Shown one piece after another: positions 12,621-23,295 of a stretch of 64,000 nt of DNA. This stretch comes from Acorus gramineus (taxonomy: Eukaryota; Streptophyta; Magnoliopsida; Acorales; Acoraceae): contig CM060849.1 in NCBI GenBank assembly GCA_030737835.1, positions 20,568,074-20,632,073 on the forward strand. Reading direction: 5' to 3'. Within the stretch, counting starts at the first letter, position 1; each line of letters starts with the position of its first letter. The translations under genes were made by a program, and so were the position numbers. The notes under the pieces are model-generated. The model saw only the letters and a program-made list of their open reading frames with translations. It had not been told where the DNA came from and did no database searches.

Positions 12621-12757
12621 TCCTAGGTCCATACATTTTTTAATTTTTTTAAAAAATACATATATTATCTAATGAAATATATGTTTTTATAAAAAATAAA
12701 ATATATGCTATAATAAATTGCATGAACTAATTTATAAAAAATGTAACAACGCTCTAA
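12620..12757 (+). mobile_element. partial copy of the window's common MITE family
   Basis: Shows the ordered words of the family: TTTTAATTTTTTTAAAAAA, ATCTAATGAAATATATG, GCATGAACT and the 3' end TGTAACAACGCTCT, but is shorter than other copies. Assignment by eye. Confidence 0.5.
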
Positions 12758-13009
12758 ACATAACAGTCATTTTCCAATTCCAACAAGTTTTTAATTTTGT
12801 TAAAAATATGCAGATGTCTAATGTCTCATAAAAAAATGAATTATATTATCGATTGATGAATTGAATTATATTTGTTTTTAAATTTCTTCCAATTGAAAAT
12901 ATATTGTCTAACCTAGTATATACTGATTACATAAATCACTACATGATTGACAAATTATATCAAAGCCCATGAACATATTAGCTTTGCGTGCCAGATTAGA
13001 TCATATTTA

Positions 13010-13211
13010 GGGTGCGTTTGGTTGCACGATTACAAAATTGATTCTGCAAGAAGCCCATCTCCCCAATTTTTGAACATCGCGGCTTTTGAGCACTATATGC
13101 CTGAAAATCTGTGTACAAGAAGATACCACAGTAAAACTCTTTGGTTACACGATTGTAAAAATAGCTTCTTGCAATCACAAAAACTGTACAATCGCGCAAC
13201 CAAATGCACCC
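13010..13211. mobile_element. Tourist-like (PIF/Harbinger) MITE, 202 bp, TTA TSD
   Basis: The left end GGGTGCGTTTGGTTGCACG is the reverse complement, with few mismatches, of the right end CGCGCAACCAAATGCACCC. TTA is present on both sides (13007-13009 and 13212-13214), as PIF/Harbinger elements produce. No coding capacity. Confidence 0.85.
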
Positions 13212-13312
13212 TTAGCGTCATGAGTTGAGTAAATCCTATTTGAAACCAAACCCAAATCACATGAGATGTCAGTCCGCAACCCCCTGTTTACATCCAAGTA
13301 TCCAACCCATAG

Positions 13313-13761
13313 CCCTTGCTTGGAACGGGAATAAACCCCCGGATAACCTGGTATTGACTATATTAGGGGTTTTAACCTGTTTGTTTGCCTGATATATCTT
13401 GGAATATCTTATGCAGAATAAACTGGTATAAAATGGTATATGGATTCCAATCAACCCCTGGAAGTAAAGTTATCCTAGGTTATTCCATTCAAAGAATATG
13501 TGGGTTCACTGTCAAATCAACTGTTATCACCTCTTATAAATCACCTATCAAATCAATTATCATTATTTTTCACTTTTTATAAATCATTATCCATACCTTA
13601 TTCACATTTTATTCAAATAATAAAACATTTATTTTTACGTTTACCAACGAGAATAATTCAATACACAACCAAACACAAAATCACTTTATCTTTATTTATA
13701 CTCACTTATGCTTGTATAAATATATATCCAAGAATAAATCTTATTCCCGTTCCAAATGGGA
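13313..13761. mobile_element. second Harbinger-like MITE, about 449 bp
   Basis: Inverted ends: left CCCTTGCTTGGAACGGGAA, right TTCCCGTTCCAAATGGGA. The word CATAG lies on both flanks (13308-13312, 13762-13766), so the exact duplication is uncertain. Inner sequence is AT-rich and non-coding. It is only about 100 bp from the preceding Tourist-like element. Confidence 0.65.
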
Positions 13762-14048
13762 CATAGAGTTTTCAATTAATAGTTGTCAGAAGAATTAAAA
13801 AAGGTGTTTGATTTTTTGTTTGCACACCCTCTCGATGTGAAAATATAGGACCTGTGAAACCCTCCCCAAATAACCTCTCAGAAGCTTGAATATGGGGAGG
13901 CACAAAATAAACGTAGATTTTATAAAAAAAAAATTATTCTAAATAAAACTAAGACACGCAATTTAAGTGATGTATATAAATAAGACAAATTTAAATAAAT
14001 ATTAAATTTTTATATTTATTAATAGAAGACGGGTAATTAGTTTTAAAG

Positions 14049-14560
14049 GAAAATTAATTAGGGGTCTCTGTGCTCACCTGGCTATTATTTTTAGATCTCT
14101 AAAAATTTTCATGTTTTTTTAGGTTCTTAAAAGCAGTGAAAAATTATTTTTAGGTCTCTCCAGCTAAATGCTTTTCAAAAATATCAAAAATACCCCCCGC
14201 ACATTTATTTTAATACACTGTTAACATTCTCCAGTACATTGTTAAGTATCTCCAGTACATTGTTAACACTTCTCAGTACAATATTAGCATTCGTATAAAA
14301 TGTCCCCTGTCCATTATTTCAGTACACTGTAATATTCTTCCATTCATTGTTAAGTATTTTCAGTACATGGTTAACATTTTTCAGTACATTGTTAATTTTT
14401 ACATAATTAGACGAGAGCATTTTCAGTATTTTTAAACAACAACCCGTGGAGGAACCTCAAGACAATTTTTAACGCCTTACAGACCTTAAAAAAAATTAAA
14501 ATTTTAAAGATCTAAAAATAATAAATGGGTGATCACATGAACCTCTAATTAATTACCCCT
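14049..14560. mobile_element. foldback MITE with an internal minisatellite, 512 bp
   Basis: Inverted ends built on AATTAATTAG (left GAAAATTAATTAGGGG, right CTAATTAATTACCCCT) continue inward about 150 bp with mismatches. A 10-bp duplication AGTTTTAAAG flanks it (14039-14048, 14561-14570). The centre (about 14210-14400) repeats words like CAGTACATTGTTAA six to eight times. A relative lies at 48702-49162. The 9-10-bp duplication suggests the Mutator superfamily, but this is tentative. Confidence 0.75.
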
Positions 14561-14579
14561 AGTTTTAAAGATGGAAAAA

Positions 14580-14810
14580 GATACACTCGGTCACATTACC
14601 AACAAAAACTCAGATCTCACATGTTTTTATTTTTTCATAAATAATAAACATTATCTAATGAAGTATATGTTTTGATAAAAAATACATATCGCTCCATTTC
14701 AAATTGAATGAACCCATTTTTAACAAATGTAAGAAAAAATTTAATTAGGTATATGCATTATCTAACGAGATATATGTATAATTAAATCTGTAACGAGGTA
14801 GCAGCACTCT
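14580..14810 (+). mobile_element. common MITE family copy
   Basis: Carries the family's ordered blocks: CAGATCTCACATG, TAATAAACATTATCTAATG, TTTTGATAAAAAATACATATC, TTCAAATTGAATGAACCCA, and a 3' end GCAGCACTCT. It lies ten bases from the foldback element. Assignment by eye against copies at 18591, 36849 and 59731. Confidence 0.6.
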
Positions 14811-15309
14811 TTAAATATTACAAAAAAGACACCCATCACATGGACCCAAACCAAATGAAAGAGAGAGACAAGGAGAGAAAGACAACATTCGAGTCCGAGA
14901 AAATCGAGGCCTCTGGGAGTCTATAATTGGATCCGATTGCTTTGTAAAAAATTAAGATTTTTATTTTTAAGTTTTCATAAACTATAGGATTTAGTGTTCG
15001 ATCTCTCATTTCTTCATATTTTGATTTTAATTTTCAGATTTAAAGGATATGTTCTTTTTTAGTCTCTTCCATAAATAAATCTTATATTCTGTATCGATCA
15101 CTAAATTTTATAATTTACGAGAACTTAAAAATAAAACCCAAAAATTAATGAGAGTTATTAAAATACTGTGTGGGAAGATGGGAAGGTGTAATAGTATAAA
15201 GGAACACAAACAGCTGTGCAGGCGGATGAACCCAAGAACAGCCTCACTCACTCTAGAAAAAGAAATTGATACTTCAACCTTAAATGCAATCACATCCAAG
15301 CATGTCATT

Positions 15310-16020
15310 GAAACGGATACAGATCCGATAGATCTACATCAGTATCAATATAAATTTTTTTTTTTTTAAATATCTGTATCTAATATCCGATAAATATTCA
15401 TATGAAAATCCGTATTCATATTTAGATAGTAATTCAAAATATCTAAAAAAATAAAACTAATATATCTAATATATGAAATATCTGTATCCGTATTAAAAAA
15501 AAAAATTCGTATCCATATCCAAAAAAATATATCTATTTGATATTTGACATATATTTAAATTAAGTATTTGTACCTGTATCTGATCTAAAAATCTGTATTC
15601 AAATTCGAAAAATTATCTAAAATATTAAAACAATAAAACTAATATATGAAATATCTATATCCATATATATATAATATACATATCCAAAAAAATATCTGCA
15701 TTTGATATATGACAAATATTTTAATTAAGTATCCATATTTGACCTGAAAATTCGTATTCAAATTCGTATAATTATCCAAAATATCCAAAAAATAAAACTA
15801 ATATATCTAATATATGAAATATCTATATCCATATAAAAAAATCTAAAAAAAAAAAAAACCAAACAAATTCATATCCATATCCAAAAAAATATTCGTATCT
15901 AATATCCGACAGATATTTAAATTAAGTATTCGTATCTAATCTAAAAATTTGTATTCAAATTCAGGTAATTATCCAAAATGTTCAAAAAATAAAAACAATA
16001 TATCTAATATATAAAATATG
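15310..16020. repeat. AT-rich degenerate tandem array, unit about 160-190 bp
   Basis: A block containing AATAAAACTAATATATC and GAAATATCTATATCCATAT recurs near 15431, 15612, 15771 and 15967, separated by variable ATCCATATCCAAAAAAATAT-type words. Four degenerate units are visible. No coding potential; possibly the internal part of a degraded DNA transposon. Confidence 0.65.
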
Positions 16021-16429
16021 TAAAAAATCTAATAATTACCTAATGTGAAACATAAATTACAAAATTTATAAGTACATTACATGGTCTAAAGTATAATAGA
16101 TAATTAAAAAACCTCATACCAATCCTAAAAATATAAATATACTATCCATATATAAATTCTTAGATATGAATTCAGATCTGATACAAATTTTTTATAATAA
16201 TTGATAGGCTAAGTCACATCCATAGTTTTCATCTATTTTTATTTTTTAAATATATATTGATCTATTAAAATACATATTATTATTAAAATAAAATATACAT
16301 ATGAGATACACTAATATATTTTCTTAAAAAATAAAATAATTTTAATTTTCAATTTCAATTTCCGATACACTACTATATATATATTGTTGAAATACAATTT
16401 ATAGACTACAGAAAGATATGCAAAACAGT

Positions 16430-16888
16430 TAGGGCTGCAGCTTAGGTCGGGTTGAACCTGGTTTTTATATTGGTTGGGTTGGTCAAATCGGATTCGGGTT
16501 CGAGTTCAGATTGGCCAATTCGAGTTGACTCACAAATTGGGTTGGGTTCGGGTTAGCCTCACTCACAACCCAACCCAACCCGAACCCGTAAATTAATAAT
16601 TAAAAAAAAATATCATGATCGTTCATTTTATAGCTCATAATCTGCACCGTTCAAATTTTAGGTAAACCTAATTAATCTTACGGGTTGGGTCGGGTTGATT
16701 TATTTAATTTGCATTATGTTTAAAAATCGGGTTGGATCGGTTGATTTATTTAATTGCGGGTTGGGTTTAGATTAGTTCAATTCAGATTAAAAATTGGGTT
16801 AGATCGGATTATGATTGAACAATTTAAAATTCGCGTTAGGTTTAGATTGGATTCAACCAAAACTCAACCCTCCAGAGTTGTAACCTTA
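16430..16888. mobile_element. hAT-like element just upstream of RBCS
   Basis: It begins TAGGGCTGCAGCTTAGG and ends GAGTTGTAACCTTA, with GGGTTGGGTTCGGGTT-type repeats at both ends as in many plant hAT MITEs. Flanking 8-mers AAAACAGT (16422-16429) and AAAACGAT (16889-16896) match at six of eight bases, so the insertion is not recent. It ends about 100 bp upstream of the RBCS TATA box. Confidence 0.6.
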
Positions 16889-16991
16889 AAAACGATGCAT
16901 AAGAAACGAAGGCCCCCACATAACAGTAGGATTATACACACCGTCTTCTACAACAAACTAGTTCCCACAAAAAAACAAACAGAACTCACTT

Positions 16992-16999
16992 TATAAAAA
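16992..16999 (+). promoter_or_regulatory. RBCS TATA box
   Basis: TATAAAAA lies 132 bp upstream of the RBCS start codon, which would leave a leader of about 100 nt. No clear G-box or I-box was seen between this and the hAT-like element. Confidence 0.6.
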
Positions 17000-17075
17000 C
17001 AACAAACACTAAACAAGTATCATTTCCATGATCGCCCCCTTTTGTCATTCTCTCTGAAAACCCCCTTCAAAACAA

Positions 17076-17086
17076 CCCCCCCCCCC
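17076..17086 (+). repeat. C11 homopolymer in RBCS leader
   Basis: Eleven C in the presumed RBCS 5' UTR, 38 bp before the ATG. The third poly-C/G run found in a transcript leader or trailer in this window. Confidence 0.7.
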
Positions 17087-17123
17087 TCCCTCACTTTCCT
17101 TCCCCAGATCAACATCCGAAGAG

Positions 17124-19148
17124 ATGTCGTCAGCACTCATGTCGACAGCCGGAACAACCTACGTGGGTCTGAGACAGGCAACAAAGACCCCTCTTTTGGG
17201 TTGCGACAACAAGAGCAACTACAATCCTTGGACCCAAAAAACCGTCTCCAATGGGTCCAGGACTCACTGTATGAAGGTATGTATAGTGATCAGTGATCAG
17301 GATCTAAAAGAACTTCCTCTGGTTTTGGGTTTTGGGGATGATTTGTGTGCACGAACAGACGTGGAATCCGATCGACAATAAGAAGTTTGAGGCGCTGTCG
17401 TACCTTCCCCCTCTCACGGATGAGTCCATCGCGAAGGAGATCGATTACATGCTCTCCAAAGGGTGGATCCCCTGCTTGGAATTCGACGAGGTCTCTCTCT
17501 CTCTCTCTTGTTGTAGACTTGGAAGGCGATTGTCAAAATTGATTCTTCTTTTGTAAAATCAGTTTTCAGACCATTATATTCCAAACTACTATTTTTGAAA
17601 TCATTTTATTTTGAGGATGTGGGTTTCGGGAGATTGTAGTTATAAATGATCTAAAAATTACTGACAGTTTTTTTAAAAAGCTACGATTAGGCTTTAGGCC
17701 ACTTCCTATGCTACTTTTTCATAAAATCGGGTTTTTCAAACGGTGACATTTATGCATTAAACATCCAATAAAAAATTACTTGAGAATAGATTCCTACATA
17801 AAAGCTCTTTTTGAAAATTGATTTTAATGCACAGTTATTTTTGTAATTAATTTTGTAGTCCTAACTTTTTCTAATATTAAGGTAGAAATAAGAAAATAAT
17901 GTATGTATTTCATTTATTTGATATATAATTTTTTTTTTTACAGGTACCACAAAGTGATTAGATCATTATTATATGAATAATATCAGGGATAGTTCCACAA
18001 GACGATCCATATTTGATTTTAATGTTTAAAAATAGTAAAATTCATTTAATGAGATATATATTTTAAAATGAAAAAAAATGAATTGATTTTTAACTAACGT
18101 AAAAATATTTAACATGATATATAACTCACATAAGAAGATATATATCTCATATGACTTTAAAAGTACAGAGACTGTCCAACACGTTTGTGGTCGTTTGATC
18201 AATTCATCTCGAGATAAAATTTATGATTGAGATATTCTATTATATTTGAAAGTTCAAAAAAAATTCAATTAAATTTTTGTTCTTCCTTTATAGAATGCTT
18301 CTTAATTTTATCCATATTGAGTTGATATGATCGGACGGCTAGGAATAATTTGGATAATATGATTGTTCAATGCTCGTTGAATCCAACCCGATCTAAAAAA
18401 TACATGGACTACCCATGCCAACCTTGTCTTATGACACTGTAATAAAAATCTTTTTAAAGAAATGACTCCTCCTGCCCCTCATTTTTTCCTTTTCTCAATT
18501 CGATTTTGAATCGGAAGATCCACCAAATAAATCCCCCCATCTTGGTGAGAATGATGATTACCATTAAAAGAATAATAATAAAAAAAATAAATGTTAAGGA
18601 CAACCTGTGAACAGTCCCACGTACAGTCTCTACATATTTTAATTTTTTAAAATTAATAAATATTTTTTTTTTTAAGAATGAGTTAAGTGTATCTTTTGAT
18701 AAAAAGTTTATATAATTCTATTTTGAATTGAACGAATTTATTTTTACATATGCAAATTTTTTTTTTTATTGAGAGAGAGATACATGACTAACGAAATATA
18801 TAGAATTGTGTTTGATGCTGTAATAAGAATTGCATGCAACAACGCTCTAAAGAAAACCCCAATTTGAGTGGCTTTTTTTTTTTTTTTTTTGTGAACTGAT
18901 TGAAGGTGGGGCACGTGTACCGGACGAACAGCCGGATACCGGGATACTACGACGGGAGGTACTGGACGCTGTGGAAGCTGCCGATGTTCGGGTGCACGGA
19001 TCCGGCACAGGTCTTGAACGAGATCCAGGAGTGCAAGCAGGCGTACCCAAACACATACATCCGCTGCTTGGCCTTCAACAGCCAAAAGCAGGGCCAGTGC
19101 ATGTCCTTTGTCATCCAGAAACCCTCCTCTGCCTCCACCACCAACTAG
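17124..19148 (+). CDS. RBCS: Rubisco small subunit precursor (RBCS)
   Basis: Three exons, 17124-17276, 17359-17490 and 18906-19148, encode 175 residues. Introns fall at the two standard angiosperm RBCS positions. Residues 1-49 are a chloroplast transit peptide rich in Ser/Thr and poor in acids; the mature chain starts near Met50. Family landmarks: [31 protein letters not shown], the loop [48 protein letters not shown] and CMSFVIQKP. The product assembles with the plastid-encoded large subunit in the stroma for CO2 fixation. Oddities: the mature N-terminus reads [10 protein letters not shown] rather than the more usual MQVWPP type; intron 2 is 1,415 bp, unusually long; and a hAT-like element crowds the promoter. 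The frame is intact and looks functional, though expression could be unusual. Confidence 0.95.
18591..18848 (+). mobile_element. common MITE family copy in RBCS intron 2
   Basis: Starts near ATGTTAAGGACAACC, includes the CATATTTTAATTTTTTAAAA block and ACGAAATATATAGAATTG, and ends GCAACAACGCTCT just before the poly-T tract of the intron 2 acceptor. A second, more degraded copy may lie at about 17985-18185. Together they account for much of this intron's length. Confidence 0.6.
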
Positions 19149-19934
19149 CTTTGTTTTTTGCAAGGGAAGTTGGGTTTGAATAAGAAAAACAATGGGGGTG
19201 TCTCTGTCTTTTGTTTAGTCTTTAGTGTGGTTGTGTCGTTTAGTTCATATCATGTTTTGTGTTTTTTTTAGTGATAAAAATGGGTGAATGATTCACTCCA
19301 CTCTGTTTTGCTTGACTTTTTGCTTGTGACTCAGCACGTTGTTTATGCAAACCATGGGAGTTTGTTTTGTCAGTGGATGTTTTTTTTTTTTTTTTTCTTG
19401 GGTTGACATGGTAATTTGTTTTCTTGATTGCTTTTACATGGTCTTTCAGGGTCCCTTTAAAAATACATATTGAAAAGTAGTTTTTAAAATAAAGTTTTTT
19501 TTTAATATTATTTTAGATCTTCACTTTTATTGTGATACTTTTTTTAATTTAGGAATCAATATTCGAAAGCAGTTGATGTTTGGCAGATAAAGTTGTTTTT
19601 CAATTCAAAAAATCAATTCCAACAAAAAAACATTGTTTCTGAGTTTTTCAAAACACGGATTTCGAAAGAAAAATTAAAAAGAATCCATCTCCCGATTCTG
19701 AATAAAGCAACCCAGTTTGGTTGCACGATTTTAGCTTTTCAGCTTTTCAAAAATCAAAAGCTGCCCTAAACGTGCAATCAAAAATCAAACGGGGCCTAGT
19801 CTCATGTATCTTAATAAAACTTCCATTGATTATTATAGTGACACACATGTCTTATTAAAATATTTTACGATATATCATTCTATAAATAATATCATTCAAT
19901 TCATTGAATAAGTATATATTTCTTATTTTATAAA
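19149..19934. other. RBCS 3' UTR and spacer with a short Tourist-like remnant
   Basis: The first 200 bp are probably RBCS 3' UTR. At about 19707-19798, CAGTTTGGTTGCACGATTTT faces AATCAAAAATCAAACGGGGCC in inverted orientation, like a shortened Harbinger MITE. No gene seen. Confidence 0.4.
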
Positions 19935-21312
19935 AGTGCATATGAGTTATATGATTTTTTTAAAAAAAACAAAAATATGGGTGGACTGTATTTTGGACTA
20001 TAAAGTAAATTGAGTGTAATATTTTCTTTTTAGCTTGCGCCATAGTTCATTAACTTTGGAGGGTGGTAGATTTCTTAGTATCTCCTCCTACTATTCAATA
20101 TTAGTATAATGTTAGAGACAACCTAAATGCAATCCCATCAATAGTTTTAAAATAATAAATTTCATCTAATGCGATATATGTTTTAATGAAAAAATATCTT
20201 TTTAACTCTTAACAAATAGTGAAATTAGATAAAGAGAGTTTAAAAGGCTCAACTAGTACTATTACACTCTTACACGCATGGCACTTTGGCTAAATTTAAC
20301 AGCTTTCAACAAAGAGCATTATTATACTAAGTTCATTTTATAATCAAAATACGATCTCATATATTTCATTTATTCCTTTCACTCACTATAACGTGATATA
20401 AATCTCGTTGGAAAATTTTTACACTTTTTTTTATTTATATATGATATCGTCCAATTGGTTGGAATATATATTTTATCTTTTATAAAAACACATATTTCAT
20501 TAGAAGAAATATATGATTTAAATAAAAATAAAAATATAGATGTACTGCATTTAAATTGAAAATGAGACTGAGTGTAATATTTTTTCATCGACAAAATCTC
20601 CAATAGTTAAAAGAGATCATTTCGACTGAACTAAACAACAGATGTCCCCCAGCTCTCCCTGAGGCCTGAACTATCTCGACTCATTTCATGCTGTGTTGAC
20701 ATTTCAGAAAAAAATGATCAATTTGCAAAATTGAATGCACACATCTTCAATAGTAAATGGGTGCGTTCAAACATGATTTTATTTGACCCCAAAATGGAGT
20801 CCATGTGCCTCGTTAATCATCAAGCGAGGAAAATACTTCCTTATATAAGTGAGGTATATATATCTCTCCTTAATTTTTTTTACACTAAAAAATATTGAGT
20901 CTAATTAATTTCAAATTGAGTGATATATATTTTTCATCAAAATATATATATATATACCTAATTGAGATGATTTTTTTTTAATTAAAACATGTATGTAATG
21001 TCCGAGGGATTGCATATTTGCACTTCTTGTTGTACCTAACATTATTCGTGGTAATTATATATACAAGGGAAAAAAAATATTTTGACCGGTTAAAAATCTT
21101 ATTTTCTAGTCACATATTCAAACTTGGAATCCCATTGAATATGAAATCTAGACCAATATCCATACAATAAAAATGAGATTTCATTCTCCATTAAAATAAA
21201 AAATAAAACCCTTCATGCCTTGTATGACATCTACATAAACGCATTTACAATTCAAAGTATCATTAAAACAATAAATTCAAAGATCTTATTCCATTTTCAG
21301 AAAACGTAGCAT

Positions 21313-21320
21313 TATATAAA
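21313..21320 (+). promoter_or_regulatory. TATA box of defensin-like gene 1
   Basis: TATATAAA lies 90 bp upstream of the ATG, in sequence conserved in all four units. Confidence 0.65.
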
Positions 21321-21402
21321 TCCTTGAATGGGGCAGATCTCCTACAATCAAAAACGGTATTTTAAGTGATATAGAGATACATAGAGGGAGCATACAACAA
21401 AA

Positions 21403-21934
21403 ATGGCTAAGGCTGCATTGGCTTTGTTTTTCGTAGTGTGCGTGGTCATGAGTTCAGCAAGTAAGATATCTTTTTATTGTTAATCCATCTCACTCTTTCC
21501 GTATTTTTTATAATAAACATATGAAAAATGTTACGAAGAGTCTTCACGTGTTTTAATTTTTTTATAAATAATAAACATTGTCAAATAAATTATATGTTTT
21601 GACAAAAAATGTACACCATTCCATTTCGAATAAAATGAACTTATTTTTAGAAAATGTATACTTCATCTAAGGAGCTATATACATTGCTGGATGGCTAAAG
21701 ATTTATGTAGAACTGTATTTGATACTGTAAATAAGACTGTGTATAACAGCGCTCTAAACATATGTTACAGACCACGTGACGGCTCAAAATTGTTGTGCGG
21801 AGAACAAGATCGGCCCATGCCACCCTGACAAACCCGTTGAAGTGGCTCATTGTGACAAATTCTGCCAAAGTAACTGCAGGGGTGGGGAATGCAAGTTTAG
21901 AAATAATGAGTGGAATTGTCACTGTTATTGCTGA
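21403..21934 (+). CDS. defensin-like secreted cysteine-rich peptide, array copy 1
   Basis: Exons 21403-21460 and 21771-21934, one phase-1 intron (GCAA|GTAAGA ... TTACAG|ACC), 73 residues. Residues 1-24 form a signal peptide with core ALALFFVVCVVMSSA and likely cleavage in VTA|QNCC. The 49-residue mature chain has ten cysteines spaced C-C-x7-C-x10-C-x3-C-x3-C-x4-C-x8-C-x-C-x-C. The CX3C and CXC parts fit a cysteine-stabilised alpha-beta fold, and the intron just after the signal-peptide exon is the classic DEFL layout. Ten cysteines would allow five disulfides instead of the usual four. Such peptides are secreted antimicrobials or reproductive/cell-signalling ligands; which applies here cannot be read. 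It belongs to no subfamily I can name. Confidence 0.88.
21537..21755 (+). mobile_element. common MITE family copy filling the defensin-like intron
   Basis: Spans AATGTTACGAAGAG to TAACAGCGCTCT with the family's internal blocks, taking about 219 of the 310 intron bases. The same insertion is in the introns of all four array genes and, in diverged form, in the broken fifth copy. It therefore predates the duplications. The splice acceptor lies 15 bases beyond its end. Confidence 0.65.
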
Positions 21935-22449
21935 TCCATTCAGCACTACTTAAAATTGTGATGGATTATAATTGTAATAAACCGGTCATTGCAAAGTGGC
22001 CCATGAAAGAAATTGTTGTGATTGAGTAATGATAAAAATCAAAGTGGCTTTTTTGCGAATTAGTGATGATTTTTCTGTGCATCATTTTTTTTTCTTTTGT
22101 TGTTGCTACTGATTATTATAATTAGTGTAATGCCAATAATGTATCTTTGCCAATGCTCATCAAACAATGGATTTAGAATTTAGATGACATGGACCAAGCA
22201 TATTTGAGTCCAGGAGGTAGGTCCTTAATTATTCAGAAGTAAGATTTTAGATTTTATATATTTCGCCTTATGAAAAAGAATAAAAAGAGATTGCTCGGTT
22301 AACATTGAAGAAATAATGTTGTGAATCGAAATAGAGAAGAAGTAAGCCACACGTGATTTACGTGGTTTTAACAAAAGATTGACTACATCCATGAGGTGGA
22401 ACGATTTTTAGAAATTGCCAAATTTTTTTAAAATATGTTAAATTCAGAA

Positions 22450-22699
22450 ATTTTTTCAGTCTAAAATTCATACCACACATAATTTTTAATTTTTTTTAAA
22501 TAATAAAATTATTTAATGAGGTATATGCTTTAGTAAAAAATGTATATTGGTCCATTTCGAATTGAATGAACCAAATTTTAGTAAGTGTGAGAAAAAACAA
22601 TTTACCGGGGTATATATGTACATTATCCATGTTTCACTAGATTTCCAACGGGCAACTGCATTTTAGACTGTAAATTTTTTTTAATGTGACAACGCCGTT
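22450..22699 (+). mobile_element. common MITE family copy 3' of defensin-like gene 1
   Basis: Contains AAATAATAAAATTATTTAATG, ATGCTTTAGTAAAAAATG, GTCCATTTCGAATTGAATG, CACTAGATTTCCAACGG and the end GACAACGCCGTTT. It recurs at matching places in units 2 and 3. Confidence 0.6.
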
Positions 22700-22879
22700 T
22701 TCTTTTATAATAAAAAGTTACTATTACTACTGTGATTTCATTTATTGAATTCGTATGGACAAAATGTTATCATGCCTTTTAAAACAAGTTCCGTATATAA
22801 GTGATGTTATTCGAAGATGCATGAGGAAGAACTTTTTTATTATTTTTGTATAATAGCTTTGTTAATTAGGATATGACAT

Positions 22880-23295
22880 ATAATAGGACTCACAAAGGTT
22901 TTGGCCTAGGCAAATATTATCCTCCTCACATGCGCACGGACGATTCTCGAAAACTCTTCATTCTAGATATTTCTAGTGGTGTTTAAGAGGGAGTAGGATT
23001 TCCTTTGTTTTGGTAAGACTTCTTAAGAGTTATCCTAAAGAATTCGCTCAGTCCAGGTCTGGGGTTGCCTATGCGCGGGGGCCAGCCCAGTTCAGGTGGA
23101 GAGGAATTCGCTCCTCATTGCTCCGTAGGATGGAAGGATGGAGATCCGATGAATGCCTTTGTTAGATCTGTTAATTAGGCATTATTTAGATCCCCTCTCC
23201 TTGCTAATCCTCTATATTTTGTTTTCTAGGAACTTTACTCCTTTTATAATCAAAGAAGTGACATATTCACCCATTATCTTTTAAAAAAAAAAACA
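22880..23295. repeat. GC-richer block ending in poly-A, present in units 1-3
   Basis: This stretch (CACATGCGCACGGACG, GCCAGCCCAGTTCAGGTGG, then TTATCTTTT and a run of A) stands out from its AT-rich surroundings. It recurs at about 26848 and 30806. The A-run suggests a retroposed sequence such as the 3' end of a non-LTR element, but no A/B boxes or reverse-transcriptase frame were found, so it stays unclassified. Confidence 0.4.

Noticed and set aside
22880-23295. Poly-A-ended block considered as a SINE
   Set aside because: No recognisable tRNA-type A and B boxes and no target duplications; left as unclassified.
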